Shown here: in pieces, positions 26,748 through 35,495 of the stretch
Position numbering within the stretch: position 1 is the stretch's first letter
Layout of the letters: the number at the start of each line of letters is the position of its first letter
Origin: Clostridium carboxidivorans P7
Lineage (GTDB): Bacteria; Bacillota; Clostridia; Clostridiales; Clostridiaceae
DNA length: 64,000 nucleotides
Direction of reading: 5' to 3'
Assembly: GCF_001038625.1 (NCBI RefSeq)
Contig: NZ_CP011803.1
Location: forward strand, 1,116,001 to 1,180,000
Translations under genes and position numbers: made by a program
The notes under the pieces: generated by a model
Told to the model about the DNA's origin: nothing
Databases searched by the model: none
Seen by the model: only the letters and a program-made list of their open reading frames with translations

Positions 26748-27941
26748 TTATTTGCCGATTAGAATTTTATTCATTTGCTTAACAAATTTATCACTTTCAT
26801 TAATCCAAGGACTATGTCCAGAATGCTCAAACCAAACAATTTCTTTATGTGGAGCATCTAAAACATTGTAATAGTCTTCAATTAATGAAAGTGGAGCATT
26901 AATGTCGCGCTTTCCTATAAAAAAATAAACTGGTATTTTTATTTTGGCATAATCTTTTCTTAAATCAATATTATAAAGTTGAGGGTAAACATGATTGAAG
27001 GTATTAATAAGTCCCCTCATAAAGTTAATCTTATCTATAAGATCATATTCTGGTGAAAAAATATCTCTCCATGTATTAAATCGGGAATTATATATTTCTG
27101 GGTCTTTTTCCATATAAGAGCTTAAGTAATTTAAATACTCTGCACTTTTCCAAGTAACATCTGTTCCATAATATGGTGGATAGCCATTTGATCTTAGTCT
27201 TGAAATCTTATTAGTATTATTTTTAATCTTAGCTATTTCAATGGCTTTCTTATAATCTAATTCTTCTGTTTTAGAAAAATCAACCATTTGCCCTGTTCCA
27301 ATAAAACTGTAATACTTTTCTGGGTATTTTTCAGCCAAAAAGATACCAAGTGCACTTCCCCATGACTCACCAACTAAATAGATTTTGTCCTTTTCAAATG
27401 TTTTACATAAATATTTAGTTAGTGCATATCCGTCTTGAATATAATTATTTACATTTAAACTTTTGATATTTGCAGCATAATAGGATTTGCCAGAACCAGG
27501 CTGGTCCCAATTCACAACAACAAAATCTTTCTCAAGTTTTTGAAGATTATAGCGTACTGCGGCCATTTGAGTCCCACCTGGGCCTCCTGCCAAAAACAAT
27601 AATACTGGATTATTTCTGTTTTCTCCTCTTATGCTAATCCACTCTTGTTTACCATTTAATTCTACTTTTCTTAATTCAGCAATGCTTTCTGGCACAGTCT
27701 TTCCGTTCTTATCCACAATTGAGGGAGTACTAGCTGAAAAATGACTAAATGTTATTAATATAAGCATAAATATAAATAAACTTCCTAAAATGATGGTACT
27801 TCTTTTTAATTTTAAGATTATGTTATTTAATGGAACTTTTTTTCTTATCTTTACTATCCACAATACTCCAATGATAAGTTCCGTTATAAAGTTTCCAATA
27901 ATTGAAATAAGAAGTATTACAAAAATAATTATCTGTATCAT
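26748..27941 (-). CDS. Membrane-anchored alpha/beta hydrolase, prolyl aminopeptidase-like
   Basis: A 397-residue protein. ATG 27941 is preferred over GTG 27950 because TAGGAG abuts the GTG. Two N-terminal membrane helices (about 3-30 and 48-70) precede the hydrolase domain. It shows the PAP-family signatures AGGPGG (118-123), NWDQPGSGKS and the nucleophile elbow GESWGS (S193). Candidate Asp and His lie in GKRDINAP and EHSGHSPW near the C-terminus. The catalytic domain probably faces outward. It is likely a peptidase or amidase; the substrate is not deducible. It lies downstream of the AraC gene on the same strand. Confidence 0.82.
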   Translation of the reverse strand: MIQIIIFVILLISIIGNFITELIIGVLWIVKIRKKVPLNNIILKLKRSTIILGSLFIFMLILITFSHFSASTPSIVDKNGKTVPESIAELRKVELNGKQEWISIRGENRNNPVLLFLAGGPGGTQMAAVRYNLQKLEKDFVVVNWDQPGSGKSYYAANIKSLNVNNYIQDGYALTKYLCKTFEKDKIYLVGESWGSALGIFLAEKYPEKYYSFIGTGQMVDFSKTEELDYKKAIEIAKIKNNTNKISRLRSNGYPPYYGTDVTWKSAEYLNYLSSYMEKDPEIYNSRFNTWRDIFSPEYDLIDKINFMRGLINTFNHVYPQLYNIDLRKDYAKIKIPVYFFIGKRDINAPLSLIEDYYNVLDAPHKEIVWFEHSGHSPWINESDKFVKQMNKILIGK

Positions 27942-28007
27942 AAAGGTCACTCCTATAAAAATATAAGTTGAACTAATTACATGGTAATTTTTGTTAATAA
28001 TAAATTC

Positions 28008-28018
28008 GACCGCTGGTC
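28008..28018. promoter_or_regulatory. GACC-GCT-GGTC palindrome upstream of the hydrolase gene
   Basis: Perfect 4+3+4 inverted repeat in the 106-bp gap before the hydrolase. It is extended by near-symmetric TT/AA, and the minus strand reads TTGACC here, so it overlaps a possible -35. It is typical of a TetR-type operator, but no TetR gene is adjacent. Confidence 0.4.
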
Positions 28019-28047
28019 AAAATTATACATTATTATAGCATTTAGTA

Positions 28048-28920
28048 CTAAATATGAATTGAATTTTTCCTGAATTCTACAGGAGAAATATTTTTATATT
28101 TTTTAAAAAGTCTGCTGAAATAATTTGTATCATTGAAACCACAGCTTAAGGCTATTTCAGTTATGTTGAGGCTGCTTTCATGTAAAAGATCTATAGCCTT
28201 GTCTATTCTTAATTTATTTATATAGTCTATGGTAGATTTGCCAGTGATTTGTTTAAAAAGTCTGCAAAAGTGATAAGTGCTTACATTAGCCATAGATGCA
28301 AGCTCACTAATGGTTATTTTCTGGGTAAAATTATTTTCTATATATTTTAATATATCACTAAAGCGTCTTAAATTATTGATTTGAGAATTGAATTCTTCCT
28401 TAGTAAGAATTTTTTCTATGTAGCCTCTAATTAATAATACAATCAGTTCATATATATATGATTTTACAGCTAATTCAAAGCCAATTTCTTTATTAAAGTA
28501 CTCTCCAATTATTTTATTAATACAATTCAATATATCATTGTCATTACGCACTAAAGTTTTAAATAAAATTAAGTTTTGTGATAAAGGAGCTATAAATTTA
28601 GTTTGGCAGTAATCTATTTGGTTGCTAAAAAGAAAAGGTAAACCAACTCTAATAACATAATAGGATAAATAATCATGCAAGCTTTCAATATAATGCAGCT
28701 CATTGCTATTTATAATTACTATATCTTGAGCTTTAACATTTATTTTTTTAGAATTACAGTTAAGTATGCCTTCACCTTCGGTAATATAAAAAAATTGAAT
28801 ATGTTCATGCCAGTGAATGTCAAAAGCAGGTCCAGTATTATGATGTTCTTTTTTAAATATATCCACAAAAAAGTTTTCATCAGGCATTTTTTTATAAAAA
28901 TAATTTGAGTAATCCTTCAT
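28048..28920 (-). CDS. AraC-family transcriptional regulator with cupin-like sensor
   Basis: A 290-residue protein. The N-terminal half is a cupin-like ligand domain (HWHEHIQFFYITEGEG, about 36-51). The C-terminal 100 residues are a paired helix-turn-helix with ISELASMANVSTYHFCRLFK and ITEIALSCGFNDTNYFSRLFKK, ending in SPVEFRK. AAGGATG precedes the start. It is divergent from the MFS gene at 29065, so it probably controls that pump. A conserved block in this divergent region is repeated before the esterase at 57686. Confidence 0.92.
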   Translation of the reverse strand: MKDYSNYFYKKMPDENFFVDIFKKEHHNTGPAFDIHWHEHIQFFYITEGEGILNCNSKKINVKAQDIVIINSNELHYIESLHDYLSYYVIRVGLPFLFSNQIDYCQTKFIAPLSQNLILFKTLVRNDNDILNCINKIIGEYFNKEIGFELAVKSYIYELIVLLIRGYIEKILTKEEFNSQINNLRRFSDILKYIENNFTQKITISELASMANVSTYHFCRLFKQITGKSTIDYINKLRIDKAIDLLHESSLNITEIALSCGFNDTNYFSRLFKKYKNISPVEFRKNSIHI

Positions 28921-28928
28921 TAAAACAC

Positions 28929-28980
28929 ATCCTTATCAAAATAGTGCTAATATCAAGCAATATAATTCATGAAATATACT
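28929..28980. promoter_or_regulatory. Conserved block in the araC/MFS divergent region
   Basis: GTGCTAA (28944-28950), six bases, then GCAATATAATTCA (28957-28969), flanked by ATCC...TCAAAAT. The same arrangement with identical internal spacing occurs at 57537-57590. It is a candidate operator or promoter for the AraC regulator. Confidence 0.6.
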
Positions 28981-29064
28981 GTGTATATTGATATTATAAG
29001 ATTACCAATTTAAATTGTAAATATCAATAATGTGCTCATTAGTATTATGAAGAAAGGATAAATT

Positions 29065-30528
29065 ATGAAAGAAATAAATAAAGATGTATATAAAAATAAA
29101 TGGCCTATTCTGTTTGTAGTTGTATTAATGACTTTTATGGCTTGTATAGATTCTAGCATTGTAAATGTGGCACTACCATTAATGTCAAAAAAGTTATCAG
29201 CTTCTATGGCGTCTATAGAATGGGTAATAGTAAGTTATGTAATGACTATTTGTTCAATAATTTTAATATTTGGAAGGTTAGGGGACATAAAGGGAAAAAT
29301 AAAGGTATTTAGGTGGGGTATAGTTATTTTTACACTTGCATCCTTTATGTGTGGATTTTCAAATAATTTAGTAGAATTAGTGTTCTTTAGAATAATTCAA
29401 GGAATTGGTGCAGCAGCTTATATGGCTAATAATCAAGGAATCATTACTCAGGTATTTCCTAAAAATGAGAGAGGTAAAGCTTTAGGAATTTTGGGATCCT
29501 TTGCAGCAATGGGAACACTTATAGGTCCTCCTGCAGGAGGGTTTATAATATCCATAATGGAGTGGAATTATATATTTTTAATTAATGTACCTTTAGGTAT
29601 TGCTGCATTTATATTAGGTTTAAAGGTGTTTCCTAAATCAGAAAGCAATAGTGAAAAAATTGATATGAAAGGAGCAGTTCTATTTTTTATAGTAGTTATA
29701 TGTTTATTTACAGCTTTAACCTGGGGACAAAAAATAGGTTACAATAATCCTATAATTATTTTAGGCTTTCTACTATCCATTATAAGTTTTGTAATATTTA
29801 TTAAATTGGAAGATAAAATAGATAATCCTCTTTTGCAGTTGGATATTTTTGAAAATAATGTATTTTCTATAAGTTTATTTTGTGCCTTTATTTCTTTTAT
29901 ATGTTTAAGTGCATCAGGCATTTTAATACCTTTTTATCTTCAGGATACCCTTAAATTAACTTCAAGAATGGCAGGAGTACTTATGATGGTGCAGCCTTTA
30001 ATTATTGCAGTACTTTCTCCATTAAGCGGCAACTTGTCAGATAAAATTGGATCAGAATTTCTAACTTTTTTAGGATTAATATTTACAAGTATGGGATTTT
30101 TACTTATGTCATTTTTAAATGAAAAATCTTCAATAATGCTTATAATAGGTTTCGTAAGTGTAATAGCAGTAGGAAATGCACTATTTCAACCATCTAACAA
30201 TTCTTTGATAATGTCTTCTGTTCCAAGAGATAAGTTAGGTATTGCAGGAAGTGTCAATTCACTTACAAGAAACTTAGGACAAATTTTTGGAGTTACATTA
30301 GCTACAAGTTTTTTATATGTTTGTATGAGCTATAAAATAGGTTATCATGTTGTAGATTATATTGCAGGAAGAGATGATGTATTTATATATGGTATGAGAT
30401 GGGTATATGCTATTTTGGTTGTTATATGTGGAATGGGATGGATGCTTACTGCTTTTAGGTTACACAAAAGTAAAGTTAAAACAGATTTAAATACAGAAAA
30501 TTATAAAAAGAAAGTCAGCCATTTATAA
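29065..30528 (+). CDS. MFS multidrug exporter, DHA2 family
   Basis: A 487-residue protein with about 14 membrane helices. Motif D1 is DSSIVNVALPLM, motif A-like is GRLGDIKGKIKV, and antiporter motif C is GTLIGPPAGG. It is divergent from the AraC regulator gene, 144 bp away, suggesting inducible drug or metabolite efflux. AAAGGA lies 8-10 bases upstream of ATG. It is monocistronic, with a strong hairpin after the stop. Confidence 0.9.
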   Translation: MKEINKDVYKNKWPILFVVVLMTFMACIDSSIVNVALPLMSKKLSASMASIEWVIVSYVMTICSIILIFGRLGDIKGKIKVFRWGIVIFTLASFMCGFSNNLVELVFFRIIQGIGAAAYMANNQGIITQVFPKNERGKALGILGSFAAMGTLIGPPAGGFIISIMEWNYIFLINVPLGIAAFILGLKVFPKSESNSEKIDMKGAVLFFIVVICLFTALTWGQKIGYNNPIIILGFLLSIISFVIFIKLEDKIDNPLLQLDIFENNVFSISLFCAFISFICLSASGILIPFYLQDTLKLTSRMAGVLMMVQPLIIAVLSPLSGNLSDKIGSEFLTFLGLIFTSMGFLLMSFLNEKSSIMLIIGFVSVIAVGNALFQPSNNSLIMSSVPRDKLGIAGSVNSLTRNLGQIFGVTLATSFLYVCMSYKIGYHVVDYIAGRDDVFIYGMRWVYAILVVICGMGWMLTAFRLHKSKVKTDLNTENYKKKVSHL

Positions 30529-30539
30529 CTATAAAGAAA

Positions 30540-30566
30540 ACTACCGGCTAAAGCCGGTAGTCATTA
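30540..30566. terminator. Bidirectional terminator between convergent genes
   Basis: Perfect stem ACTACCGGC (30540-30548) / GCCGGTAGT (30553-30561). The minus-strand copy is followed by TTTTCTTT, so it best serves the cysteine desulfidase-like gene. Confidence 0.85.
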
Positions 30567-30573
30567 TAAAAAA

Positions 30574-31839
30574 TTATTTTCCTATCATGATATTAAGAAT
30601 TTCCACATCAGTGGATTTCATGCCTTGACGTCCCATACGACCGATGTTTTGAATTGTCTTTTCATAATCTTCTTCAACAATTCCTTCTCCAAATGGAAAT
30701 ACTAAATCATGTTTTGCCATTTCATAACCCATGATTCCAGCATCTACTGAGCTAGAGATTTTTGCTGCACAGGAAGCTTTAGCTCCATCACATACAATAC
30801 CACCAACATTACCAACGGAATTGATTATAGTTTTACCAATTGTATCATAATCAGCACCATTTAAATAAGCAATACCACAAGCTGCAGCTGTTCCTGCTGA
30901 TACAGCTCCACAGTAAGCAGATAAATTTCCTATATAACGTTTTTGGTGTAAGGATATAAGGTTAGTTAAAACAAGAGCTCTGTAAAGTTTATCTTCATCT
31001 GCTCCCATATCTTCAGCATAGACTAAAACTGGCATAGTACAAGTGATTCCTTGATTACCACTTCCTGAGTTGATAACTACTGGAAGAGCACAGCCATTCA
31101 TTCTTGCATCAGAGCCTGCTGCTGCTGCTGCTCTTGCTTTAATACGAACATCATTACCACCAAATTTCATAAGTGTTTGTCCAACTTGAGCACCCCAATT
31201 ATGAGTTAAGCCTTCTTGTGATATAGCAGAATTATATTTAATTTGTGTGCTTATGACGTCTTTTACATCATCCAAGTTTACTTCATTGGCAAACTGAAGT
31301 ATGTCTTTGATATTAAGCTTTGACTTATCTCCGGATTGCTGAGTTACAATATCAGCTTGCTCGAATATTACCTTACCATTTTTTTCAATTTTAGCAATGT
31401 GGTTATGTTTTTTTCTAACTTCTACAGCTGCCACATCTTGTCCAGCTGTTAATTCAGCACGTATGAAAAGATTTTCTTCTCCTTCTTCTAATTCACAGCT
31501 GCAGATTCCTTTTTGATATAATTCTTTAGTCTTATCAATGTCTTCTTGTTGTACTTCGCTGATAACTTGAAGCTCTAAGTCTGCCTTTCCTGCTACGGCA
31601 CCTAAGATAGCTGCTACTTCTACGCCTTTTTGTCCACCAGAATTAGGTACAATAACGCCCTTTACATTTTTAATAATATTTCCGCTGCAGCGAACAACCA
31701 TTTTTTCTGGCATCTGTCCAAGAACTTCTCTTGCTTTTGCAGCTGTAAAGGCAATGGCAATAGGTTCTGTACATCCCATAGCTGGAATTAGTTCCCCTTT
31801 TAATATTTTAACGTAATTATCGTATTGAATTTTATTCAT
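30574..31839 (-). CDS. cyuA: L-cysteine desulfidase / L-serine dehydratase-like enzyme (UPF0597, CyuA/YhaM type)
   Basis: A 421-residue enzyme of the UPF0597 family. Signature segments are GELIPAMGCTEPIAIAF near residue 14, CSGNIIKNVKGVIVPN, NGCALPVVINSGSGNQG, and VGGIVCDGAKASCAAK. Conserved Cys in these segments match the Fe-S cluster ligands proposed for this family. CyuA in enteric bacteria degrades L-cysteine anaerobically to pyruvate, sulfide and ammonia; the exact substrate here is inferred. The start has TAGGAGG upstream. It is divergent from a GntR-family regulator, its likely controller. Confidence 0.85.
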   Translation of the reverse strand: MNKIQYDNYVKILKGELIPAMGCTEPIAIAFTAAKAREVLGQMPEKMVVRCSGNIIKNVKGVIVPNSGGQKGVEVAAILGAVAGKADLELQVISEVQQEDIDKTKELYQKGICSCELEEGEENLFIRAELTAGQDVAAVEVRKKHNHIAKIEKNGKVIFEQADIVTQQSGDKSKLNIKDILQFANEVNLDDVKDVISTQIKYNSAISQEGLTHNWGAQVGQTLMKFGGNDVRIKARAAAAAGSDARMNGCALPVVINSGSGNQGITCTMPVLVYAEDMGADEDKLYRALVLTNLISLHQKRYIGNLSAYCGAVSAGTAAACGIAYLNGADYDTIGKTIINSVGNVGGIVCDGAKASCAAKISSSVDAGIMGYEMAKHDLVFPFGEGIVEEDYEKTIQNIGRMGRQGMKSTDVEILNIMIGK

Positions 31840-31912
31840 TAAAAAGACCTCCTAATATATAATACTTAATTATTTTCCTTGCTAATATGATTACAAGAAT
31901 ATTTAATATAGT

Positions 31913-31963
31913 AAAACAGTAGTAATCACTGTTTTGCATTATGTAATTTCATACTTTAGTATG
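31913..31963. promoter_or_regulatory. Two palindromes, candidate GntR operators
   Basis: Two perfect inverted repeats of 8+7+8 and 6+2+6 bp lie 75-125 bp upstream of the cyuA start. The second has the AT-rich, short-spacer form usual for GntR-family operators. Confidence 0.4.
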
Positions 31964-32149
31964 CATCCTAATCATATCACAGGGAGATGCAATAATCAAT
32001 ATTATATGTCGTATTTGTAAAATGTATTTGATTACATTGGGTATATAATGAAAAAATTGAAATTTAATGTAAAAAAAGATGATATATATTATTTTGTGAT
32101 ATGACCACAAATAGTAATCTGTTTGCTGTTTATGAAACTAAGTTTTATA

Positions 32150-32178
32150 TTGACTTACTTTCTTTTTAAATGTATAAT
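32150..32178 (+). promoter_or_regulatory. Consensus sigma-A promoter for the GntR gene
   Basis: TTGACT (32150-32155), 17 bases, TATAAT (32173-32178). Transcription would begin about 30 bases before AAGGAGG. Confidence 0.75.
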
Positions 32179-32228
32179 AACTTGACAATAATATTGGAAT
32201 AAGGAGGTCGTTTTATGAGTGAAAAATC

Positions 32229-32873
32229 TTGGGTACATTAAAAAATCAAATTTATAATGCTTTATTTTCTGATATTATTAATGGAGTATATCCTCCAGAT
32301 ACCATCTTAACAGAAAAATTTTTGATTGAAAAATACGGCGTTAGTCGTGCACCAATACGTGAAGCACTTACACAGCTTATTGGAACTCATATATTGGCCA
32401 GTATTCCAAGGCAAGGATATAAAATTATTCAGCCAAGTGCTCATAAATTATTGGAAATTACAAAATTTCGTTCTGCTCTAGAATGTTCTTTTTTAGAAAA
32501 TTATTGCATGTATATAGATGAAGCCTCAATCAAAGAATTGAAAAATATTTGTATGGGTCACACCAACTGTCCAGATAACGATTTTATTGTTCGCTGGAAC
32601 TATAATTGTCAATTTCATTTAAAATTGTTCTCTTTTTATGGCAACCATTATGCATATAAACTTTTGGAAGATGCCATGAATATTCAAACTATTTGTTTTG
32701 TACAGAGAAAGCATTACAGCAGAACCAGTTTGCATATGGTTTTAATTGATTATTTGGAAAGAGGGGAAATTGAAATGGCTGTGAACATTTTGAAGGCAGA
32801 TATTGAGAATCTTATGATTCCAGATATTGTTCCTATTCCAATAAACAAGGATAAAAAAGAAGATATGTCATAA
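32229..32873 (+). CDS. GntR-family regulator with apparent start-region frameshift
   Basis: From TTG 32229 this frame gives 214 residues: a winged helix (about 1-65, with YGVSRAPIREALTQL and RQGYKI) and an FCD-like helical ligand domain. The only good ribosome site, AAGGAGG (32201-32207), serves ATG 32215 in another frame. That frame reads MSEKSW and stops after eight codons. One extra T in the run at 32229 would join MSEKS to LGTLKNQIYNALF, the expected GntR N-terminus. It is therefore either a one-base deletion (real or sequencing error), or a TTG start 21 bases from the ribosome site. It probably regulates cyuA. Confidence 0.75.
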   Translation: MGTLKNQIYNALFSDIINGVYPPDTILTEKFLIEKYGVSRAPIREALTQLIGTHILASIPRQGYKIIQPSAHKLLEITKFRSALECSFLENYCMYIDEASIKELKNICMGHTNCPDNDFIVRWNYNCQFHLKLFSFYGNHYAYKLLEDAMNIQTICFVQRKHYSRTSLHMVLIDYLERGEIEMAVNILKADIENLMIPDIVPIPINKDKKEDMS

Positions 32874-32931
32874 ATATGTTTTTAGTTGAGAATTAAATAA
32901 AACAATATGAGTTAAGTAAAAATAAATTTAA

Positions 32932-32990
32932 AAAACCAAGAATTTTTGAAGGTTTATCATTAAAACATCAAAAATTCTTGGTTTTAATAT
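32932..32990 (+). terminator. Terminator after the GntR gene
   Basis: Eighteen-bp perfect stem beginning AAAACCAAGAATTTTTGA (32932-32949), paired with 32968-32985, followed by AATATTTTC. Confidence 0.85.
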
Positions 32991-33062
32991 TTTCTCTTTG
33001 ATTATGACCTTTCAGATAAAATTAATAATGTTTCTGCATTTAACTTGAAGTTAAACGTTCAT

Positions 33063-33102
33063 CCTTACAATAATGTAACTTTAGTTAATGAATATTGTAA
33101 GG
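33063..33102 (+). promoter_or_regulatory. Bce-type operator upstream of the serine hydrolase
   Basis: CCTTACAATA (33063-33072) and TATTGTAAGG (33093-33102) are perfect inverted repeats 20 bases apart. The left arm continues to TTACA-ATAA-TGTAA. The same layout occurs before bceA at 42055-42094. TATAAT lies about 30 bases downstream. Confidence 0.7.
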
Positions 33103-33259
33103 TAAATAAATGGCTCATACTAAGGATGTTTTTTATAATTTATTTAAAGGTTAAAGTTAAAGAATATGTACAGTTCTAAACTTGAAACTTTAAATAAGTA
33201 GTCTTAAGAAAAATACTAGTTAATTTCTTAATATGTTAAAGCTATGGAGGAACATGAGC

Positions 33260-35239
33260 ATGTGTTATGAAAGATCTAAAAAAAATATAAATTTCTTGAA
33301 AAATAAGCTAATAAAACGGATATTTGCAATTATATCAATGTTTATAATATGTTTTGGGAACAGTATTACAGCTTTTGCAGAAGCTAATTCAAATGATGAC
33401 TTGTTAAGTAATAAAGATGATTTGAAAGCATTTATGGACACTACTTTTCAAAAAAAGATGGAAAAGCAGCACGTTCCAGGAGCAGTAATTACTGTTGTTA
33501 AAGACGGACAGGTTATTTTTAGCCAAGGATATGGATATGCTGATTTAACAAATAAAGTACCTATGACAGCAGATAAAACATTAATAAGAATAGCATCTGT
33601 ATCAAAGCTTTTTACTTATACAGCAATGATGCAGCTTTATGAACAAGGCAAGGTGGATTTAAAAGCTGATGTAAATAAGTATTTAAAAGGTTACAGTTTA
33701 AAAAATGAATATTCAAATCCAGTAACAGTGGAACAGCTTCTTACACATACATCAGGAATAGATGATAACAGAATAGCAGATTTGTCAAAGGATAAAAAAG
33801 ATTTGGTGTCCATGAATGATTTCTTAAAAAAACATTTGCCTAAGGTGGTAAGAAAGCCAGGAACTATTATAAACTACAGCAGCTATGATACAGCACTGGC
33901 AGGAGGAATTGTTGAACAGATTTCAGGAAAACCTCTTAATAGTTTTATTGAAAATAACATATTTAAACCATTAGAAATGAACAATTCCACATTAAATAGG
34001 GATATGAATCCAAAGGGATTAGAGTGTGGTTACAATTATGAAAATGGTAAAATTTCAAAGGCTAAAGAAGTGGAAGGATATTTCAATAATTATGCCATTG
34101 GAGGCATAATATCAACTTCTGAAGATATGGCTAAATTTATGATAGCACACTTAAATAATGGGGCATATGAAGATGAAAGAATATTAAAGGAAAGTACAGC
34201 CATTAATATGCACAGTCAGCATGCAGCCTTTGATAAAAGACTTCCAGGAATGGCTTATGGATTTAATGAAAAAATTATAAATGGATATAGAGCTATTGAA
34301 CATCTTGGATATTCACCAGATAATATATACAGTGATATGACTTTGTTTCCAGAGGAGAATTTAGGTGTTTTTATATCCATAAATCAAGGAATGAATAATG
34401 TACCTGATGAAATAGTAGGGGAAATGGTTAAAAAATATTTTCCACAAAAAGAAGTAATAAAAGATAATAAAAATGTTTCTACAGGGAAAAGTGATTTAAA
34501 GAATTTTGTAGGTACTTATAGATTTAGCGAAAACCCTGTAAGTACTTTTCATAAAGGGGATGCCTTTCCAGAAGGTGAAGGATTAACTATAAGTCTAAAG
34601 AATGAAAAAACTTTGACACTTAAAGGTAAAGATGTTTTTGTAGGAAATGAATATACCACTAATATCACTGAAGTAGAACCATTAGTATTTAAAAGGGCTG
34701 ACAATGGGGAGTATGTGATATTTAAGAAGAATGAAGCTGGAAAAGTTTATTATTTAGCCCAGCAGCAAGACAGCTGGCATGGTACTTATGAAAAGCTTAA
34801 CTGGTATGAGCTGCCTAAGGTGCAAATAGGAGTAGCTTTATTTTCTTTAATAGTGTTCTTAATTGTAGTTATATACTCTATTGGAAGGATAATTTATATT
34901 ACAATAAAGAAGAAAAATGGTGAACTAAATCCTTTGAAAAAAACTAATTTTTACATGGCTTTTGTAATAAGCTTATTAAATGTTTCTTTCTTTATTGCAG
35001 CATTATTTGTACTGGGAGAACCAACACGATATGGTATAAGTATGGACGCCAAATTGTTACTATGTGTGCCAATATTGAGTTTGATTTTAAACTTACTCTT
35101 TTTAGTTTTTATAGTAATGGATTGGATGAAGAAAAACAGTAAATTATATTTTAGACTATATTATTTGCTCGTAGCTTTTACAGGAATACTATATATGTGG
35201 TTTTTAAATTATTGGAATCTTTTTGGATTTAAGTATTAA
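33260..35239 (+). CDS. Membrane-anchored serine hydrolase, beta-lactamase/class C PBP-like
   Basis: About 659 residues from ATG 33260 (GGAGG 9 bases upstream; ATG 33233 and 33254 are in frame but badly placed). A signal peptide is likely cleaved after AFA (residue 40). The serine-hydrolase fold has SVSK (S113-K116) as the nucleophile motif and EHLG as the HxG-like motif. The second motif reads NYSSYDT (Y206) where the family usually has YSN, so the conserved Asn is Ser. The C-terminal 140 residues hold four or five membrane helices. It may act on peptidoglycan or other D-amino-acid-linked polymers outside the membrane; the substrate is unproven. The Bce-type operator upstream suggests induction by cell-wall antibiotics. 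Confidence 0.85.
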   Translation: MCYERSKKNINFLKNKLIKRIFAIISMFIICFGNSITAFAEANSNDDLLSNKDDLKAFMDTTFQKKMEKQHVPGAVITVVKDGQVIFSQGYGYADLTNKVPMTADKTLIRIASVSKLFTYTAMMQLYEQGKVDLKADVNKYLKGYSLKNEYSNPVTVEQLLTHTSGIDDNRIADLSKDKKDLVSMNDFLKKHLPKVVRKPGTIINYSSYDTALAGGIVEQISGKPLNSFIENNIFKPLEMNNSTLNRDMNPKGLECGYNYENGKISKAKEVEGYFNNYAIGGIISTSEDMAKFMIAHLNNGAYEDERILKESTAINMHSQHAAFDKRLPGMAYGFNEKIINGYRAIEHLGYSPDNIYSDMTLFPEENLGVFISINQGMNNVPDEIVGEMVKKYFPQKEVIKDNKNVSTGKSDLKNFVGTYRFSENPVSTFHKGDAFPEGEGLTISLKNEKTLTLKGKDVFVGNEYTTNITEVEPLVFKRADNGEYVIFKKNEAGKVYYLAQQQDSWHGTYEKLNWYELPKVQIGVALFSLIVFLIVVIYSIGRIIYITIKKKNGELNPLKKTNFYMAFVISLLNVSFFIAALFVLGEPTRYGISMDAKLLLCVPILSLILNLLFLVFIVMDWMKKNSKLYFRLYYLLVAFTGILYMWFLNYWNLFGFKY

Positions 35240-35352
35240 TAGAGGATTATACATTCTTGATAAATGGTTGGTTTTTATATACTATATATCTAGAAGTGCG
35301 AATTCAACTTAAAAGGTTGTACGGATTTTATTGTGTGTGTTTACAATAATAT

Positions 35353-35440
35353 AATTACTCAACTTTCGCAGTTTGAAAATGCTTCCATTTTGCTTATTAT
35401 ATTAAGTTTAAATTTTGTATATGTGAAAGTTGAGATAATT
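35353..35440 (+). repeat. Stem-loop element of the AACTTTCGCAGTTT family
   Basis: TCAACTTTCGCA (35359-35370) pairs with TGTGAAAGTTGA (35422-35433). An inner AAAATG-CTTC-CATTTT hairpin is present. Related sequence occurs at 53942-53989 and 55593-55628. It is non-coding and lies in the leader of the ABC genes. Confidence 0.6.
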
Positions 35441-35495
35441 AAAAATAACGAAATAAAAGGACACGCCTGCTTAAGCCGAAAGGAGACTTAATATA

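Larger units (their letters stand above)
31840..32214. other. Divergent control region between cyuA and the GntR gene (375 bp)
   Basis: It holds two palindromes, AAAACAGT-N7-ACTGTTTT (31913-31935) and CATACT-TT-AGTATG (31950-31963), either of which could bind the GntR regulator. It also holds the plus-strand promoter at 32150-32178. No gene is visible in it. Confidence 0.55.
32874..33259. other. Intergenic region (386 bp) before the serine hydrolase
   Basis: It contains the terminator at 32932 and the Bce-type operator at 33063-33102. About 40 bases after the operator there is a stretch similar to that upstream of bceA (GTAAATAAATGGC and TATAATTTATTT). No gene is seen. Confidence 0.6.

Noticed and set aside
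35341-35354. Third Bce-type operator before the BcrAB-like genes
   Set aside because: TTACA-ATAA-TATAA has one mismatch in the core, no distal TGTAAGG half-site, and overlaps a repeat element; too weak to claim.
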